A stretch of 64,000 nucleotides of DNA. Origin: Fundidesulfovibrio terrae (GTDB lineage Bacteria > Desulfobacterota > Desulfovibrionia > Desulfovibrionales > Desulfovibrionaceae). The DNA lies in assembly GCF_022808915.1 (NCBI RefSeq), contig NZ_JAKZFS010000004.1:310001-374000 (forward strand). The letters run 5' to 3'. Shown here in pieces: positions 25,257 to 33,825 of this stretch. The stretch's first letter is position 1, and each line of letters begins with the position of its first letter. The notes beneath the pieces were generated by a model. It ran no database searches, was not told the DNA's origin, and was given only the letters and a program-made list of their open reading frames with translations. The position numbers were made by a program, and so were the translations under genes.

Positions 25257-26000
25257 ATGAGCGAGTCGTCGTTAGGCAAGGAGATGTTGTCCGAATTCAT
25301 GGGGACCATGATCCTCATCATTTTCGGAGCGGGCAACGTGGCCATGGTGGTGCTCTTCGGCAAGGCGATCAACACCACGTGGACCAACATCACCCTGGGA
25401 TGGGGGCTCGCCGTGCTCTTCGGCGTGCTGGCCAGCCTGCGCTCTGGTGCGCACATCAATCCGGCCGTGAGCCTGGCCCTGGCCTGCACCGGCCGCTTCC
25501 CCTGGCGCAAGGTGCTGCCGTACTCCATCGCCCAGACCGCGGGCGGCTGCGCGGGCGCGGCCATCGTGTTCCTGGACTTCCACGCCAAGTGGCTGCTGGT
25601 CGACCCCCAGCTGGCCAGCGCGGGCGTGTTCTGCACCTTTCCGGCCGTGCCCGGCTTCTGGCCCGGCTTCATCGACCAGGTCATCGGCACCGCCGTCCTG
25701 CTCTTCGGCGTGCTCTCCATCGGCGACTTCGCCTCCAAGAACAACGCGGGCTGGCTGGGACCCTTCGCCGTGGCCGCGCTGGTCATGGTCATCGGCATGG
25801 CCCTGGGCGCCATGAACGGCTACGCCATCAACCCGGCCCGCGACTTCGGTCCCCGCTTCTTCACCCTGATGGCGGGCTTCTCCACGCCCAACCTCATGGA
25901 CCCGAGCGTGGTGCTGGTGCCCATCCTCGGCCCCCTGGTCGGCGGCCCCCTGGGCGCGTTCATCTACGACCGCACCACCGGCATGCTCAACAAGGCCTAG
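25257..26000 (+). CDS. glpF: Glycerol uptake facilitator (aquaglyceroporin)
   Basis: 247 residues with six membrane helices and the two pore motifs H-I-N-P-A-V (about 63-68) and A-I-N-P-A-R-D (about 192-198). The Arg and Asp after the second NPA are typical of glycerol-conducting members. GGAGG lies before the ATG. It sits between glpD and glpK, which fixes its role as the glycerol entry channel. Confidence 0.95.
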   Translation: MSESSLGKEMLSEFMGTMILIIFGAGNVAMVVLFGKAINTTWTNITLGWGLAVLFGVLASLRSGAHINPAVSLALACTGRFPWRKVLPYSIAQTAGGCAGAAIVFLDFHAKWLLVDPQLASAGVFCTFPAVPGFWPGFIDQVIGTAVLLFGVLSIGDFASKNNAGWLGPFAVAALVMVIGMALGAMNGYAINPARDFGPRFFTLMAGFSTPNLMDPSVVLVPILGPLVGGPLGAFIYDRTTGMLNKA

Positions 26001-26053
26001 AAGACCCAACCAACCCGCAAGGCCCAACCGGGACACAGCCCTGGAGGATCATG

Positions 26054-27547
26054 ATGAGCAAGTACGTTCTGTCTCTCGACCAAGGAACCACCAGCTCCCG
26101 CGCCATTCTTTTCAGCCGCGAGGGCGACATCAAGCAGATTTCCCAGAAGGAATTCACCCAGATCTACCCCCAGCCGGGCTGGGTTGAGCACAACGCCAAC
26201 GAGATATTCGACACCCAGGCCTGGGTCATGCGCGAATGCCTGTTGCACGCCAAGGTGGACGCCTCCGACGTGGTGGCCGTGGGCATCACCAACCAGCGCG
26301 AGACCACCGTGGTCTGGGACAAGGCCACCGGCGCGCCCATCCACAACGCCATCGTCTGGCAGGACCGCCGCACCGCCGGGTTCTGCGACGAGCTGAAAAG
26401 CCGGGGCCTGGCCGAGACCTTCCGCAAGAAGACCGGCCTGGTGCTGGACGCCTACTTCTCGGGCACCAAGGTCCGCTGGATCCTGGAAAACGTGCCCGGA
26501 GCCAGGACTAAGGCCGAGAACGGCGACCTGCTCTTCGGCACCATCGACACCTGGCTCATCTGGAATCTCACCAAAGGCGCGGTCCACGCCACCGACGAAT
26601 CCAACGCCAGCCGCACCCTGATGTTCAACATCAACACCGGGGCCTGGGACGACGAGCTGTTGAAGATCCTCGAAGTGCCCAAGGCCATGCTGCCCAAGGT
26701 GACCAAGTCCTCCGAGGTGGTGGGCGAGATGCACCCCGAGTTCCTGGGCAGCCCCCTGCCCATCGCGGGCAACGCCGGCGACCAGCAGGCCGCCACCTAC
26801 GGCAACGCCTGCCTCAAGGCGGGCATGGCCAAGAACACCTACGGCACCGGCTGCTTCATGCTCATGAACACCGGCAAGGAAGTGCGCGAGAGCAAGAACA
26901 ACCTGCTCACCACCATGGCCTGGGCCACCCCGTCCGGACGCTTCTTCGCCCTGGAGGGCAGCGTGTTCATCGCCGGAGCCGTGGTGCAGTGGCTGCGCGA
27001 CGGCTTAGGCATCATCAAGCACGCCCCCGAAGTGGAGCAGCTGGCCCTCTCCGTGCCCGACAACGGCGGCGTGTACCTAGTGCCCGCCTTCGCCGGCCTG
27101 GGCGCGCCCCACTGGGACCAGTACGCCCGCGGCACCATGGTCGGCATCACCCGCGGCGCCACCAAGGCCCACATCGCCCGCGCCGCCCTGGAGTCCATCG
27201 CCCTGCAGACCCTGGACATCATGGACTGCATGCAGAAGGACTCCGGCATCAAGCTGGCCACCCTGCGGGCCGACGGCGGCGCCACCCGCAACAACCTGCT
27301 CATGCAGTTCCAGGCCGACGTGCTGGGCGTGCCGGTGGAGCGGCCCATGGTCACCGAGACCACGGCCCTGGGCGCTGCCTACCTGGCGGGCTTAGCCGTG
27401 GGCTTCTGGAAGAGCGAGGAGGAGATCGCGGCCATGTGGCAGCTGGACCGCCGCTTCGAGCCCAACATGGACCAGGGCAAGCGCGAGAAGCTGCTGCACG
27501 AATGGCAGCGCGCCGTGGAGCGCTCCAAGGCCTGGGCGCAGGACTAG
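26054..27547 (+). CDS. glpK: Glycerol kinase
   Basis: 497 residues of the FGGY family, with the N-terminal [10 protein letters not shown] phosphate loop, the N-Q-R-E-T glycerol-binding segment near 82 and [10 protein letters not shown] near residue 265. Two ATGs are adjacent (26051 and 26054). The second is better spaced from GGAGG at 26043-26047 and matches the usual start. It phosphorylates glycerol delivered by GlpF to the substrate of GlpD. A terminator follows directly. Confidence 0.96.
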   Translation: MSKYVLSLDQGTTSSRAILFSREGDIKQISQKEFTQIYPQPGWVEHNANEIFDTQAWVMRECLLHAKVDASDVVAVGITNQRETTVVWDKATGAPIHNAIVWQDRRTAGFCDELKSRGLAETFRKKTGLVLDAYFSGTKVRWILENVPGARTKAENGDLLFGTIDTWLIWNLTKGAVHATDESNASRTLMFNINTGAWDDELLKILEVPKAMLPKVTKSSEVVGEMHPEFLGSPLPIAGNAGDQQAATYGNACLKAGMAKNTYGTGCFMLMNTGKEVRESKNNLLTTMAWATPSGRFFALEGSVFIAGAVVQWLRDGLGIIKHAPEVEQLALSVPDNGGVYLVPAFAGLGAPHWDQYARGTMVGITRGATKAHIARAALESIALQTLDIMDCMQKDSGIKLATLRADGGATRNNLLMQFQADVLGVPVERPMVTETTALGAAYLAGLAVGFWKSEEEIAAMWQLDRRFEPNMDQGKREKLLHEWQRAVERSKAWAQD

Positions 27548-27573
27548 CCCGTCAGGCGAGACGTGAAATGAAG

Positions 27574-27611
27574 CGCCGCGCACCGGATACAGGCCGGGGC
27601 GCGGCGTTTTT
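27574..27611 (+). terminator. Rho-independent terminator of the glycerol operon
   Basis: Stem CGCCGCGC (27574-27581) pairs with GCGCGGCG (27599-27606), with an inner CCGG pairing, followed by TTTTT. Confidence 0.85.
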
Positions 27612-27659
27612 CGTTTGGGTGGCGGCTCACGCCGCCGGGCCGGGCCCTGGGCCTTGCCG

Positions 27660-28013
27660 TCAGGGCTTGGGCGGGCCGTAGTCGAAATACAAACGGCAAT
27701 ACTTGATGCACCAGTCCGTGGCGCTGCCGATGGCCCCCTCGCAGCCGCGCAGGGTGTTCTGCCGGTATTCCACCATCTGCAGATCGTTGCACCCCTTGAT
27801 GCACTCCTCCTTGTTGCTGGTGGCCTGCGGCTGGGCCAGGTACGCCTGGTAGTCCCGGCAGAGCGAATCGTCTGAGCAGTTGGTGTCGATCTGGGCAGGC
27901 CAGCAGAAACCGTAGAACTCCTCCAGGGTCATGGGCTGTTGGGCTCCGGCGCAACCGGCCAGATTCAGGGCAAGAGCCGACGCCAGGACCACGAAAACGA
28001 ACGCCTTGTGCAT
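27660..28013 (-). CDS. Cys-rich lipoprotein, paralogue A
   Basis: 117 residues. A lipoprotein signal peptide ends in the lipobox L-A-G-C (Cys21). The mature part has eight more cysteines in the pattern C...C-x5-C...C-x3-C...C-x10-C-x3-C, with the conserved opening P-M-T-x2-E-F-x-G-F-C. The protein at 48130 has the same pattern and spacing, so the two are a family. Eight cysteines would allow four disulfides in the periplasm. GAGGTGA precedes the ATG. No known function. Confidence 0.75.
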   Translation of the reverse strand: MHKAFVFVVLASALALNLAGCAGAQQPMTLEEFYGFCWPAQIDTNCSDDSLCRDYQAYLAQPQATSNKEECIKGCNDLQMVEYRQNTLRGCEGAIGSATDWCIKYCRLYFDYGPPKP

Positions 28014-28171
28014 GGGGTCACCTCGGCTTTTCGTATCTACGCCCCGCTTTCTGCTTGAACCAAGTCAGGGGGACGCATAGTCTCGCTTAACTCTCTCCAT
28101 CCGGAAAAACCAGGGAAGACCCGGGGCAATGATGCACATGCCGCGCATTCGATCCTGCCTGTGAGACGGCC

Positions 28172-28675
28172 ATGACCCGATTCGAACTCGTGACCGAGTG
28201 GCGCATCGGCTCCTCGCTTGACGAGGTGTGGGAGGCCATCTCCCATTGCGAATGCTGGCCGCAGTGGTGGCGCGGGCTTTCAAACGTCGTCGAGGTCAGC
28301 GCAGGCGGCCGGGATGGAGTCGGCACGCTGTTTCGTTTCAGCTGGAAGGGGGTTCTTCCGTATCATCTCGTTTTCGACATCCGGACCACCCGCGTCGAGC
28401 GTCTGCGGATCATCGAGGGGGTGGCCAGCGGCGACGTGTCCGGCGTCGGAATCTGGCGGTTCGCCCGGGAGGACGGCGTGACCGTGGTGCGCTACGAGTG
28501 GACGGTGCGCATGGCGGCTCCCCGGATGAAGGTCCTGGCCTGGGTCGCCGGGCCCCTTCTTCGCTGGAACCACAACAAGGTCATGGAATGGGGGGGCAGG
28601 GGGCTGGCCAGGCACCTGCGGTCCGATCTGTGCGTGGTCCAGACCGGAGCGCCAAGTGTGGCGCCTACGAAATAA
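28172..28675 (+). CDS. SRPBCC-fold (polyketide cyclase/START-like) protein
   Basis: 167 residues. The opening T-E-W-R-I-G-S-S-L-D-E-V-W-E-A-I-S followed by W-P-Q-W-W-R is the typical first strand and helix of SRPBCC ligand-binding proteins, whose fold forms a deep hydrophobic cavity. The C terminus ends in a long helix region. Ligand unknown. The ribosome-binding site is weak. The stop codon lies inside a long perfect hairpin (28663-28696). Confidence 0.75.
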   Translation: MTRFELVTEWRIGSSLDEVWEAISHCECWPQWWRGLSNVVEVSAGGRDGVGTLFRFSWKGVLPYHLVFDIRTTRVERLRIIEGVASGDVSGVGIWRFAREDGVTVVRYEWTVRMAAPRMKVLAWVAGPLLRWNHNKVMEWGGRGLARHLRSDLCVVQTGAPSVAPTK

Positions 28676-28746
28676 ATATCTATTTATTTCGTAGGCAATA
28701 ATTTAAAATGATTATTTTTATTGTCAAAAACATGTTCATGTTTTTG
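28663..28746. terminator. AT-rich block of stacked hairpins between convergent genes
   Basis: A perfect 16-bp inverted repeat (28663-28678 with 28681-28696) overlaps the stop of the SRPBCC gene. A second perfect 10-bp repeat (28725-28734 with 28737-28746) lies near the end of the convergent LolA-like gene. The sequence between is almost pure A/T and includes AATAAT/ATTATT. The block probably terminates both genes. Confidence 0.6.
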
Positions 28747-28757
28747 AGCACGCGACA

Positions 28758-29381
28758 CTAGGGCCTGAAGAAGGCGTCATCGAGCTGGACGTCGGTCTCC
28801 AGGTCGTCCATGAGGACCTCTTCCCGCAGGTTCCCGGCTAGGTCGTAGGACCTGGTTTTCAGCGGGAGCCACGTCGTTTCGTCCAGATTGAGCAGGAAAC
28901 GGTGGGTGCCGTCCAGGGCGAAGTCCTTCTCCCCCTCGACACTGACCAGAAAGGTCTTTCTCTGCCCCACCGCCTCTTCTCCGAGGATCTCGGCCTTGCC
29001 GTGCTGCTGGAGGGTGTTCGCCCTTCCCAGGAGCGTCCCGATGTCGGACTGGTCCACCCGGTGGCCTTGGGCGCTTTTCACCAGCGCGTTGTCCGGATTC
29101 AGGGTGAGGGTCAGGGCGGTGGCGAAGCCGAAGGGCCTCAGCCGGATTTTTTTCGTGGCCGGGTCGTAGATGATGAGCGCCCCTTTGTGGGGTCGTATGA
29201 AGTCCATCCGGATCAGCCCGGGCTTCTTGTAGGAATAGCGGATGATTTCGGCGGAATCCCCGCGCCCGGAACGAAGCGTCACCTGGTACGTCCCAAGCCG
29301 CGCGTAGCTTTCCATGGCCGCGACAAGCGGGTCACTGGGCGGCGACGCCAGGCTGAGCAGCAAGATGAGTGTGGGCAGCAT
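28758..29381 (-). CDS. Periplasmic LolA-like protein
   Basis: 207 residues with an N-terminal signal-like segment (L-P-T-L-I-L-L-L-S-L-A-S-P). The mature part shows alternating beta strands typical of LolA/DUF1571-type proteins: Y-K-K-P-G-L-I-R-M-D-F near residue 52, then L-I-I-Y-D-P-A-T-K-K-I-R near 70. Such proteins bind lipid or lipoprotein chains in the periplasm. The family assignment is tentative. The ATG at 29381 is chosen because it directly precedes the signal sequence. The post-stop sequence resembles that of the kinase at 43587. Confidence 0.6.
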   Translation of the reverse strand: MLPTLILLLSLASPPSDPLVAAMESYARLGTYQVTLRSGRGDSAEIIRYSYKKPGLIRMDFIRPHKGALIIYDPATKKIRLRPFGFATALTLTLNPDNALVKSAQGHRVDQSDIGTLLGRANTLQQHGKAEILGEEAVGQRKTFLVSVEGEKDFALDGTHRFLLNLDETTWLPLKTRSYDLAGNLREEVLMDDLETDVQLDDAFFRP

Positions 29382-29805
29382 ATGGTCCGATCGTCCTCGC
29401 CGAGTTGGTGCGCGCGGGAGGGTGTGCGCGAAACGCCATCCGGCTCTACGCCTATTCGAGGGAAGTGCGGTCCGCCGGAAAGAACACGTCGTGCAAGCAA
29501 CCCCGAGGGGAAAGCCTATTTCCCCACTTAAAAAGAATAATCCCGGCGATTGGAGCGTGTCAACACGCGCCAAACGCCTCCCGCCAACAGAAACGGGCTC
29601 CCTTCGCGACAGATTCCGCCCATTGGGGGATGGCCCAAGGCGTCCGTCATGCTGCAGGTTTGAAAAAACAAGACAGTGTGGTACGGAGAGCGTTCTGTCG
29701 CAATCAGGTTGCGTGCGGTTGGTTCACCGGGACTGGTTTGCGTCCGTGGCGCTCGCCAAAGCCCAGGAGTCGATCCTCGCGCCATGCGTGGAAGGGGGCC
29801 TCCTC
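29382..29805. other. Intergenic region without a recognisable gene
   Basis: This 424-bp divergent gap has no frame that looks coding. It contains a 7-bp hairpin, GGGGAAA (29507-29513) with TTTCCCC (29519-29525), in a slightly AT-rich patch. Otherwise nothing is seen beyond the ribosome-binding site of the next gene. Confidence 0.4.
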
Positions 29806-31146
29806 ATGAAGACGCCTTTCAGATTCAAGCCCTGGCTGCTGGCCGGAGCGTACGCGGGCGTGATTGCCGCCCCTCCCGCAGTGGCCATGCTCTCGGGGCA
29901 GTGGGGCGACGGGGAGAGTCCCGTCTACCAGCTGGGCCGGTGCTGCGCCCTTTCGGCCTTCATGATCCTGTGCCTACAGGTGGCGCTGACCGGGAGGTAC
30001 AAAGCGGTGGAGCGCCCCTTCGGCCTGGACGTGCTGGCGCGTTTCCACCGGCGCATGGCCATGGCCGGGGGCGTCCTGCTCCTGTGCCATCCTGTCCTTT
30101 TGGCCCTGGGCGGATTGGGATGGAGGATGTTCTTCACCCTGGATGTGCCCTGGTACATCTGGGCGGCCAAGACGGCCGCGGCCCTCTTGGCGATGAACCT
30201 GCTCGTGAGCCTGTTCCAGAGACGCCTGGGGCTGGGCTTCGAGGGCTGGCGGCGGCTCCACGGGCTTCTGGCGCCAGGCATCGTGGCCCTGGCCTTCACG
30301 CACAGCTGGTTCGTGAAATCCGGTTTCCCGGGCACGGCGTTGGCCTTGGCCTGGCCGGCCTTCGCCTTGGGGTCCCTGGCCCTCATGGCCTGGCACAGGA
30401 TCCTGCGCCCGCTGCTGGCCGCCAGGAAGCCCTACACGGTGACGGCCGTGCGCCAGGAGGTTCCAGGCGTCTGGACCCTGGAGCTCGTTCCCCCCCAGGG
30501 GGAGGAGGCCTACGGATACCTGCCCGGCCAGTTCCACTTCCTGACCTTGCGCCGCGCGCCGGGCCTGCCCGTGGAGGAGCACCACTTCACCATCTCCTCA
30601 AGTCCCGCCCAGCGCGGATACGTCAGCTCCACCATCAAGGAATCCGGGGACTTCACGGCCACCATCGGCCGGACCGCGCCCGGCGACACCGCCGTGGTCC
30701 AGGCGGCCTTCGGACACTTCTCCTACCTGCTCCACCCTGAGGACACGGACATGGTGTTCCTGGCCGGAGGCATCGGCGTCACACCGCTCATGAGCATGCT
30801 GCGCCACATGCGCGACACGGCCTCGGACAACGCCGTGACCTTCCTCTACGCCAACCGCTCCCAGGCGGACATCGTCTTCGGCGAGGAGCTGGCCCGGATC
30901 GAGGCCGGGGGACATCCCCGCCTCACGGTGAAGCACATCCTCAGCCGTCCGGACCCGGGCTGGGAGGGTGAGACGGGGCATCTGGACGAGGAGAAGGTCC
31001 TGCGCCTTTGCGGGGGGAGCCTCGCGGGAAAGGCGTTCTACCTGTGCGGGCCGCCCGGGCTCGTGGCCGCGAGCCTGGAAGTCCTGAAGCGGCTTGGAAT
31101 CCCCTCCCGGCGCATCCGCCGGGAGGTGTTCTCCTTCCTGGATTGA
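29806..31146 (+). CDS. Ferric-reductase-like transmembrane flavoprotein
   Basis: 446 residues. About six membrane helices occupy residues 10-205, with histidines positioned to bind haem (F-H-R-R-M-A, L-L-C-H-P, R-L-H-G-L-L-A, F-T-H-S-W-F). A ferredoxin-reductase-type module follows: FAD-binding H-H-F-T-I-S-S-S-P near residue 255 and NAD(P)-binding G-G-I-G-V-T-P-L near 325, then L-C-G-P-P-G near 415. This is the FRE/NOX layout, moving electrons from NAD(P)H across the membrane to iron or another acceptor. The ATG at 29806 follows a GGGGG run. It stands alone on the plus strand. Confidence 0.85.
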   Translation: MKTPFRFKPWLLAGAYAGVIAAPPAVAMLSGQWGDGESPVYQLGRCCALSAFMILCLQVALTGRYKAVERPFGLDVLARFHRRMAMAGGVLLLCHPVLLALGGLGWRMFFTLDVPWYIWAAKTAAALLAMNLLVSLFQRRLGLGFEGWRRLHGLLAPGIVALAFTHSWFVKSGFPGTALALAWPAFALGSLALMAWHRILRPLLAARKPYTVTAVRQEVPGVWTLELVPPQGEEAYGYLPGQFHFLTLRRAPGLPVEEHHFTISSSPAQRGYVSSTIKESGDFTATIGRTAPGDTAVVQAAFGHFSYLLHPEDTDMVFLAGGIGVTPLMSMLRHMRDTASDNAVTFLYANRSQADIVFGEELARIEAGGHPRLTVKHILSRPDPGWEGETGHLDEEKVLRLCGGSLAGKAFYLCGPPGLVAASLEVLKRLGIPSRRIRREVFSFLD

Positions 31147-31158
31147 GCCGGTTCGTTC

Positions 31159-32316
31159 TCAGACCAACGCCGCCTCCAGGATGGCCGAAAGCTCGCCGGC
31201 GGTGAGCTCAACGGGGTTGCCTTTCATGCTGCTTGCCCGGGACGCCTTCTCCACGACCAGGGGGATGTCCGCCCGGGTCACGCCCAGGCGGGAGAGCGAC
31301 GGGGTATCGAAACTGGCGCAGAGTTCTTCTATCCAGGCGGCGCAGTCTTGCGCGGTGGCCGACTGCTTGCCGGTCAGTATCCGGGCGGCCTCGGCATAGG
31401 CGGCCAGGGCCGGGCTTTGCGGCGTGCGTTCGCCCAACGCCGCGATGTTGGCCCGCACCACGAAGGGGAGCAGGCTGGCGCAGACCTGGCCGTGGGGCGC
31501 GTCGAAGAGTCCGCCCAGCGGGGCCGCGAATCCGTGCACCGCTCCGAGCTTGGCGTTGGCCAGGGCCATGCCCGAGAAAAGGCTGGCCAGGGCCATGTCT
31601 TCTCGGGCCGCGGCGTTCGAGCCGTCATCGAACGCCCGGCGCAGCGACCGGGCGGCGCGCGAAAGCCCCTCACGGCACAGGGCGCTGGTCAGGGGGTTGG
31701 CTTTGTTCGAGGTGAAGGCTTCCAGCAGCTGGGTCAGGGCGTCCAGGCCCGTGGCCGCCGTGACCTGCGGCGGAACGGTGAGCGTGAGCAGCGGGTCCAC
31801 CAGGGCAATCGTCGGCAGCATCCTGGGCGAGCGCAGGCTCACTTTCACGCGTTGCGCTTTTGCGGTGAGCACCGCGTTGGCCGTGGCCTCGGCCCCGGTG
31901 CCCGCCGTGGTGGGCGCGGCGATGTGCGGCGCCGGGCGGTTTTCCAGGGGGCGGGCCTTGCCCACCACCTCCAGGTATTCGTAGATGTCGTCCGTGTTGG
32001 CCATGAGCGCCGCGACCGCCTTTCCTGCGTCCAGCGCTCCGCCGCCGCCGATGCTCACCACCAGGTCGCACCCGTTCTCGCGGGCCAGGGCCGCTCCGGA
32101 CGCGGCCACCTCCACCGAGGGTTCGCCCGCCACCGGGAAGGTCACGGGCGGGAGACCCGCGTCGGCCAGGGCGGCGAGCGCCGCCGCGTGGCGCTCCGGG
32201 GTGCCCCCGGTCACCACCAGGGGGGTGCGGCCAAGCCCGGCGGCCAGCCCGGGAAGCCGGGAAATGGAACCGGGGCCGAAAACGATCCTTCCCGGAGCGG
32301 CGAATTCGAAATCCAT
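31159..32316 (-). CDS. Iron-containing alcohol dehydrogenase
   Basis: 385 residues of the family III Fe-ADH type. The NAD(P)-binding loop S-I-G-G-G-G-A-L-D-A-G-K is near residue 92, with Ala where many members have Ser. T-A-G-T-G-A-E-A-T lies near 137. The metal ligands come from D194 region (L-V-D-P) and the H-G-F-A-A-P-L-G-G...A-P-H-G segment near 262-275. Members reduce aldehydes or oxidise alcohols. The specific substrate is unknown. It is convergent with the ferric-reductase-like gene (12-base gap). Confidence 0.88.
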   Translation of the reverse strand: MDFEFAAPGRIVFGPGSISRLPGLAAGLGRTPLVVTGGTPERHAAALAALADAGLPPVTFPVAGEPSVEVAASGAALARENGCDLVVSIGGGGALDAGKAVAALMANTDDIYEYLEVVGKARPLENRPAPHIAAPTTAGTGAEATANAVLTAKAQRVKVSLRSPRMLPTIALVDPLLTLTVPPQVTAATGLDALTQLLEAFTSNKANPLTSALCREGLSRAARSLRRAFDDGSNAAAREDMALASLFSGMALANAKLGAVHGFAAPLGGLFDAPHGQVCASLLPFVVRANIAALGERTPQSPALAAYAEAARILTGKQSATAQDCAAWIEELCASFDTPSLSRLGVTRADIPLVVEKASRASSMKGNPVELTAGELSAILEAALV

Positions 32317-32553
32317 GGCTACCTCGATGTTGGCGGGGCGCGCGCACGCGTTCTTTCAGGCTACCCCGGGCGCGGCGGTCAGGGCAAGGGCGACCGGATG
32401 GTCGGCTTCCGGATAATCTTTCGCCCTCATTGTTAGGCGTCTCGTAACCGGATCGCCCGTAGAGCCGACACACCCTTGTCCGGTCCCGTTCATCCTCGGC
32501 CGCGCGGCTCGCCCCCTCCCCCCGCCCTTACGTGTCGTGAAGCCGTAAGCGCC

Positions 32554-32582
32554 TTGTGATGGCGGTCGTTAGCGGATAGAAA
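32554..32582 (+). promoter_or_regulatory. Candidate sigma-70 promoter of the RND operon
   Basis: TTGTGA (32554-32559) and TAGAAA (32577-32582) with 17-base spacing lie 55 bases before the adaptor gene. The rest of the 320-bp divergent gap shows nothing further that I can support. Confidence 0.45.
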
Positions 32583-32637
32583 CGGGGGGGAATACCCACC
32601 GGAATGAACCGTTCTCCTTTGGGCAGGTAAACGTAAA

Positions 32638-33825
32638 ATGTCTCTCGATTCATCCGACAATCTCCGCGACCAGCCTCGGCGCCCGGGGCGCATGATCGTC
32701 ATCCTTGTGGTCCTCCTGGCCCTGGCCGGGGGGGTGTACTTCTTCCGGGGAAAATCCGCCGAATCGCCGCGCCAGGGCGGGCCGGGCAAGAGTTTCAAGC
32801 TTCCCGTGACCGTAACCGCGGTCGCCCGGAAGGACGTGGACCTGTACCTCTCGGGACTGGGCTCGGTGGTTCCCCTCCACACCGTGAACGTCAAGAGCCG
32901 CGTGGACGGGCACCTCATGGAGGTCTTTTTCAAGGAAGGGCAGACGGTCAAGGCCGGAGACCTCTTGGCGGTGATCGATTCGCGCCCCTTCCAGGCCCAG
33001 CTCGAGCAGGCCCAGGGCCAGATGGCCCGGGACAAGGCCCAGCTGGACAACGCCCGCAAGGACCTCAAGCGCTACGAAGACCTCATCACCACCGGGGCCA
33101 TCGCCAAGCAGCAGCTGGACACCCAGGACGCCCTGGTGCGCCAGTACGAGGGCGCCACCAAGACCGACCAGGGCCAGATCGACAACGCCAAGCTCCAGAT
33201 CACATACAGCCGCGTCACCGCGCCCATCACCGGGCGGGTGGGCCTCAGGCAGGTGGACCCGGGCAACATGATCCAGGCGTCCAACCAGACCCTTCTGGTC
33301 ATTACCCAGATGGAGCCCATTTCCGTTGTGTTCACCATCCCCGAGGACAGCCTGCCCAGGGTTCTCGCGCGCATGAAGGCGGGCGGGGCCGTTCCCGTGG
33401 AGGCCTACGACCGCGAGCAGAAGCACAGGCTGGCCCAGGGCGTGCTTTTGACCGTGGACAACCAGATCGATCCCTCCACGGGCACGGTGAAGCTCAAGGC
33501 CCAATTCGACAACAGCGACTGGAGCCTTTTCCCCAACCAGTTCGTCAACGCCCGCATCCAGGTGGACACCCTGGCCGGGGCGCTGGTGGTTCCCGCTCCC
33601 GCAGTGCAGCGCGGACCGCAGGGGGCCACGGCCTTCGTGCTCAAGCAGGGCGGCACCGTCGAGGCCCGGCGCGTGGAGCCGGCAGAGACCGTGGAAGGCA
33701 TGACCGTGATCCGCTCCGGGCTCGCGGCCGGTGAGCAGGTGGTGGTCGATGGCACCGAGCGGCTGCGCGACGGAGCCCCGGTGGAGGTGAAAGCGGAGGC
33801 CGGCGGGGAACGCCAGGGCGGCTGA
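32638..33825 (+). CDS. RND efflux periplasmic adaptor (MdtA-like)
   Basis: 395 residues. One N-terminal membrane anchor (about 19-37) is followed by a barrel-sandwich (lipoyl) segment with V-K-S-R-V-D-G-H and a long helical hairpin at about 115-185 rich in Q, A and K. The beta-barrel follows with [14 protein letters not shown]. This is the MdtA/AcrA membrane-fusion architecture that bridges inner-membrane pump and outer-membrane channel. It is coupled to the first pump gene by a TGATG stop/start overlap. Confidence 0.92.
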   Translation: MSLDSSDNLRDQPRRPGRMIVILVVLLALAGGVYFFRGKSAESPRQGGPGKSFKLPVTVTAVARKDVDLYLSGLGSVVPLHTVNVKSRVDGHLMEVFFKEGQTVKAGDLLAVIDSRPFQAQLEQAQGQMARDKAQLDNARKDLKRYEDLITTGAIAKQQLDTQDALVRQYEGATKTDQGQIDNAKLQITYSRVTAPITGRVGLRQVDPGNMIQASNQTLLVITQMEPISVVFTIPEDSLPRVLARMKAGGAVPVEAYDREQKHRLAQGVLLTVDNQIDPSTGTVKLKAQFDNSDWSLFPNQFVNARIQVDTLAGALVVPAPAVQRGPQGATAFVLKQGGTVEARRVEPAETVEGMTVIRSGLAAGEQVVVDGTERLRDGAPVEVKAEAGGERQGG

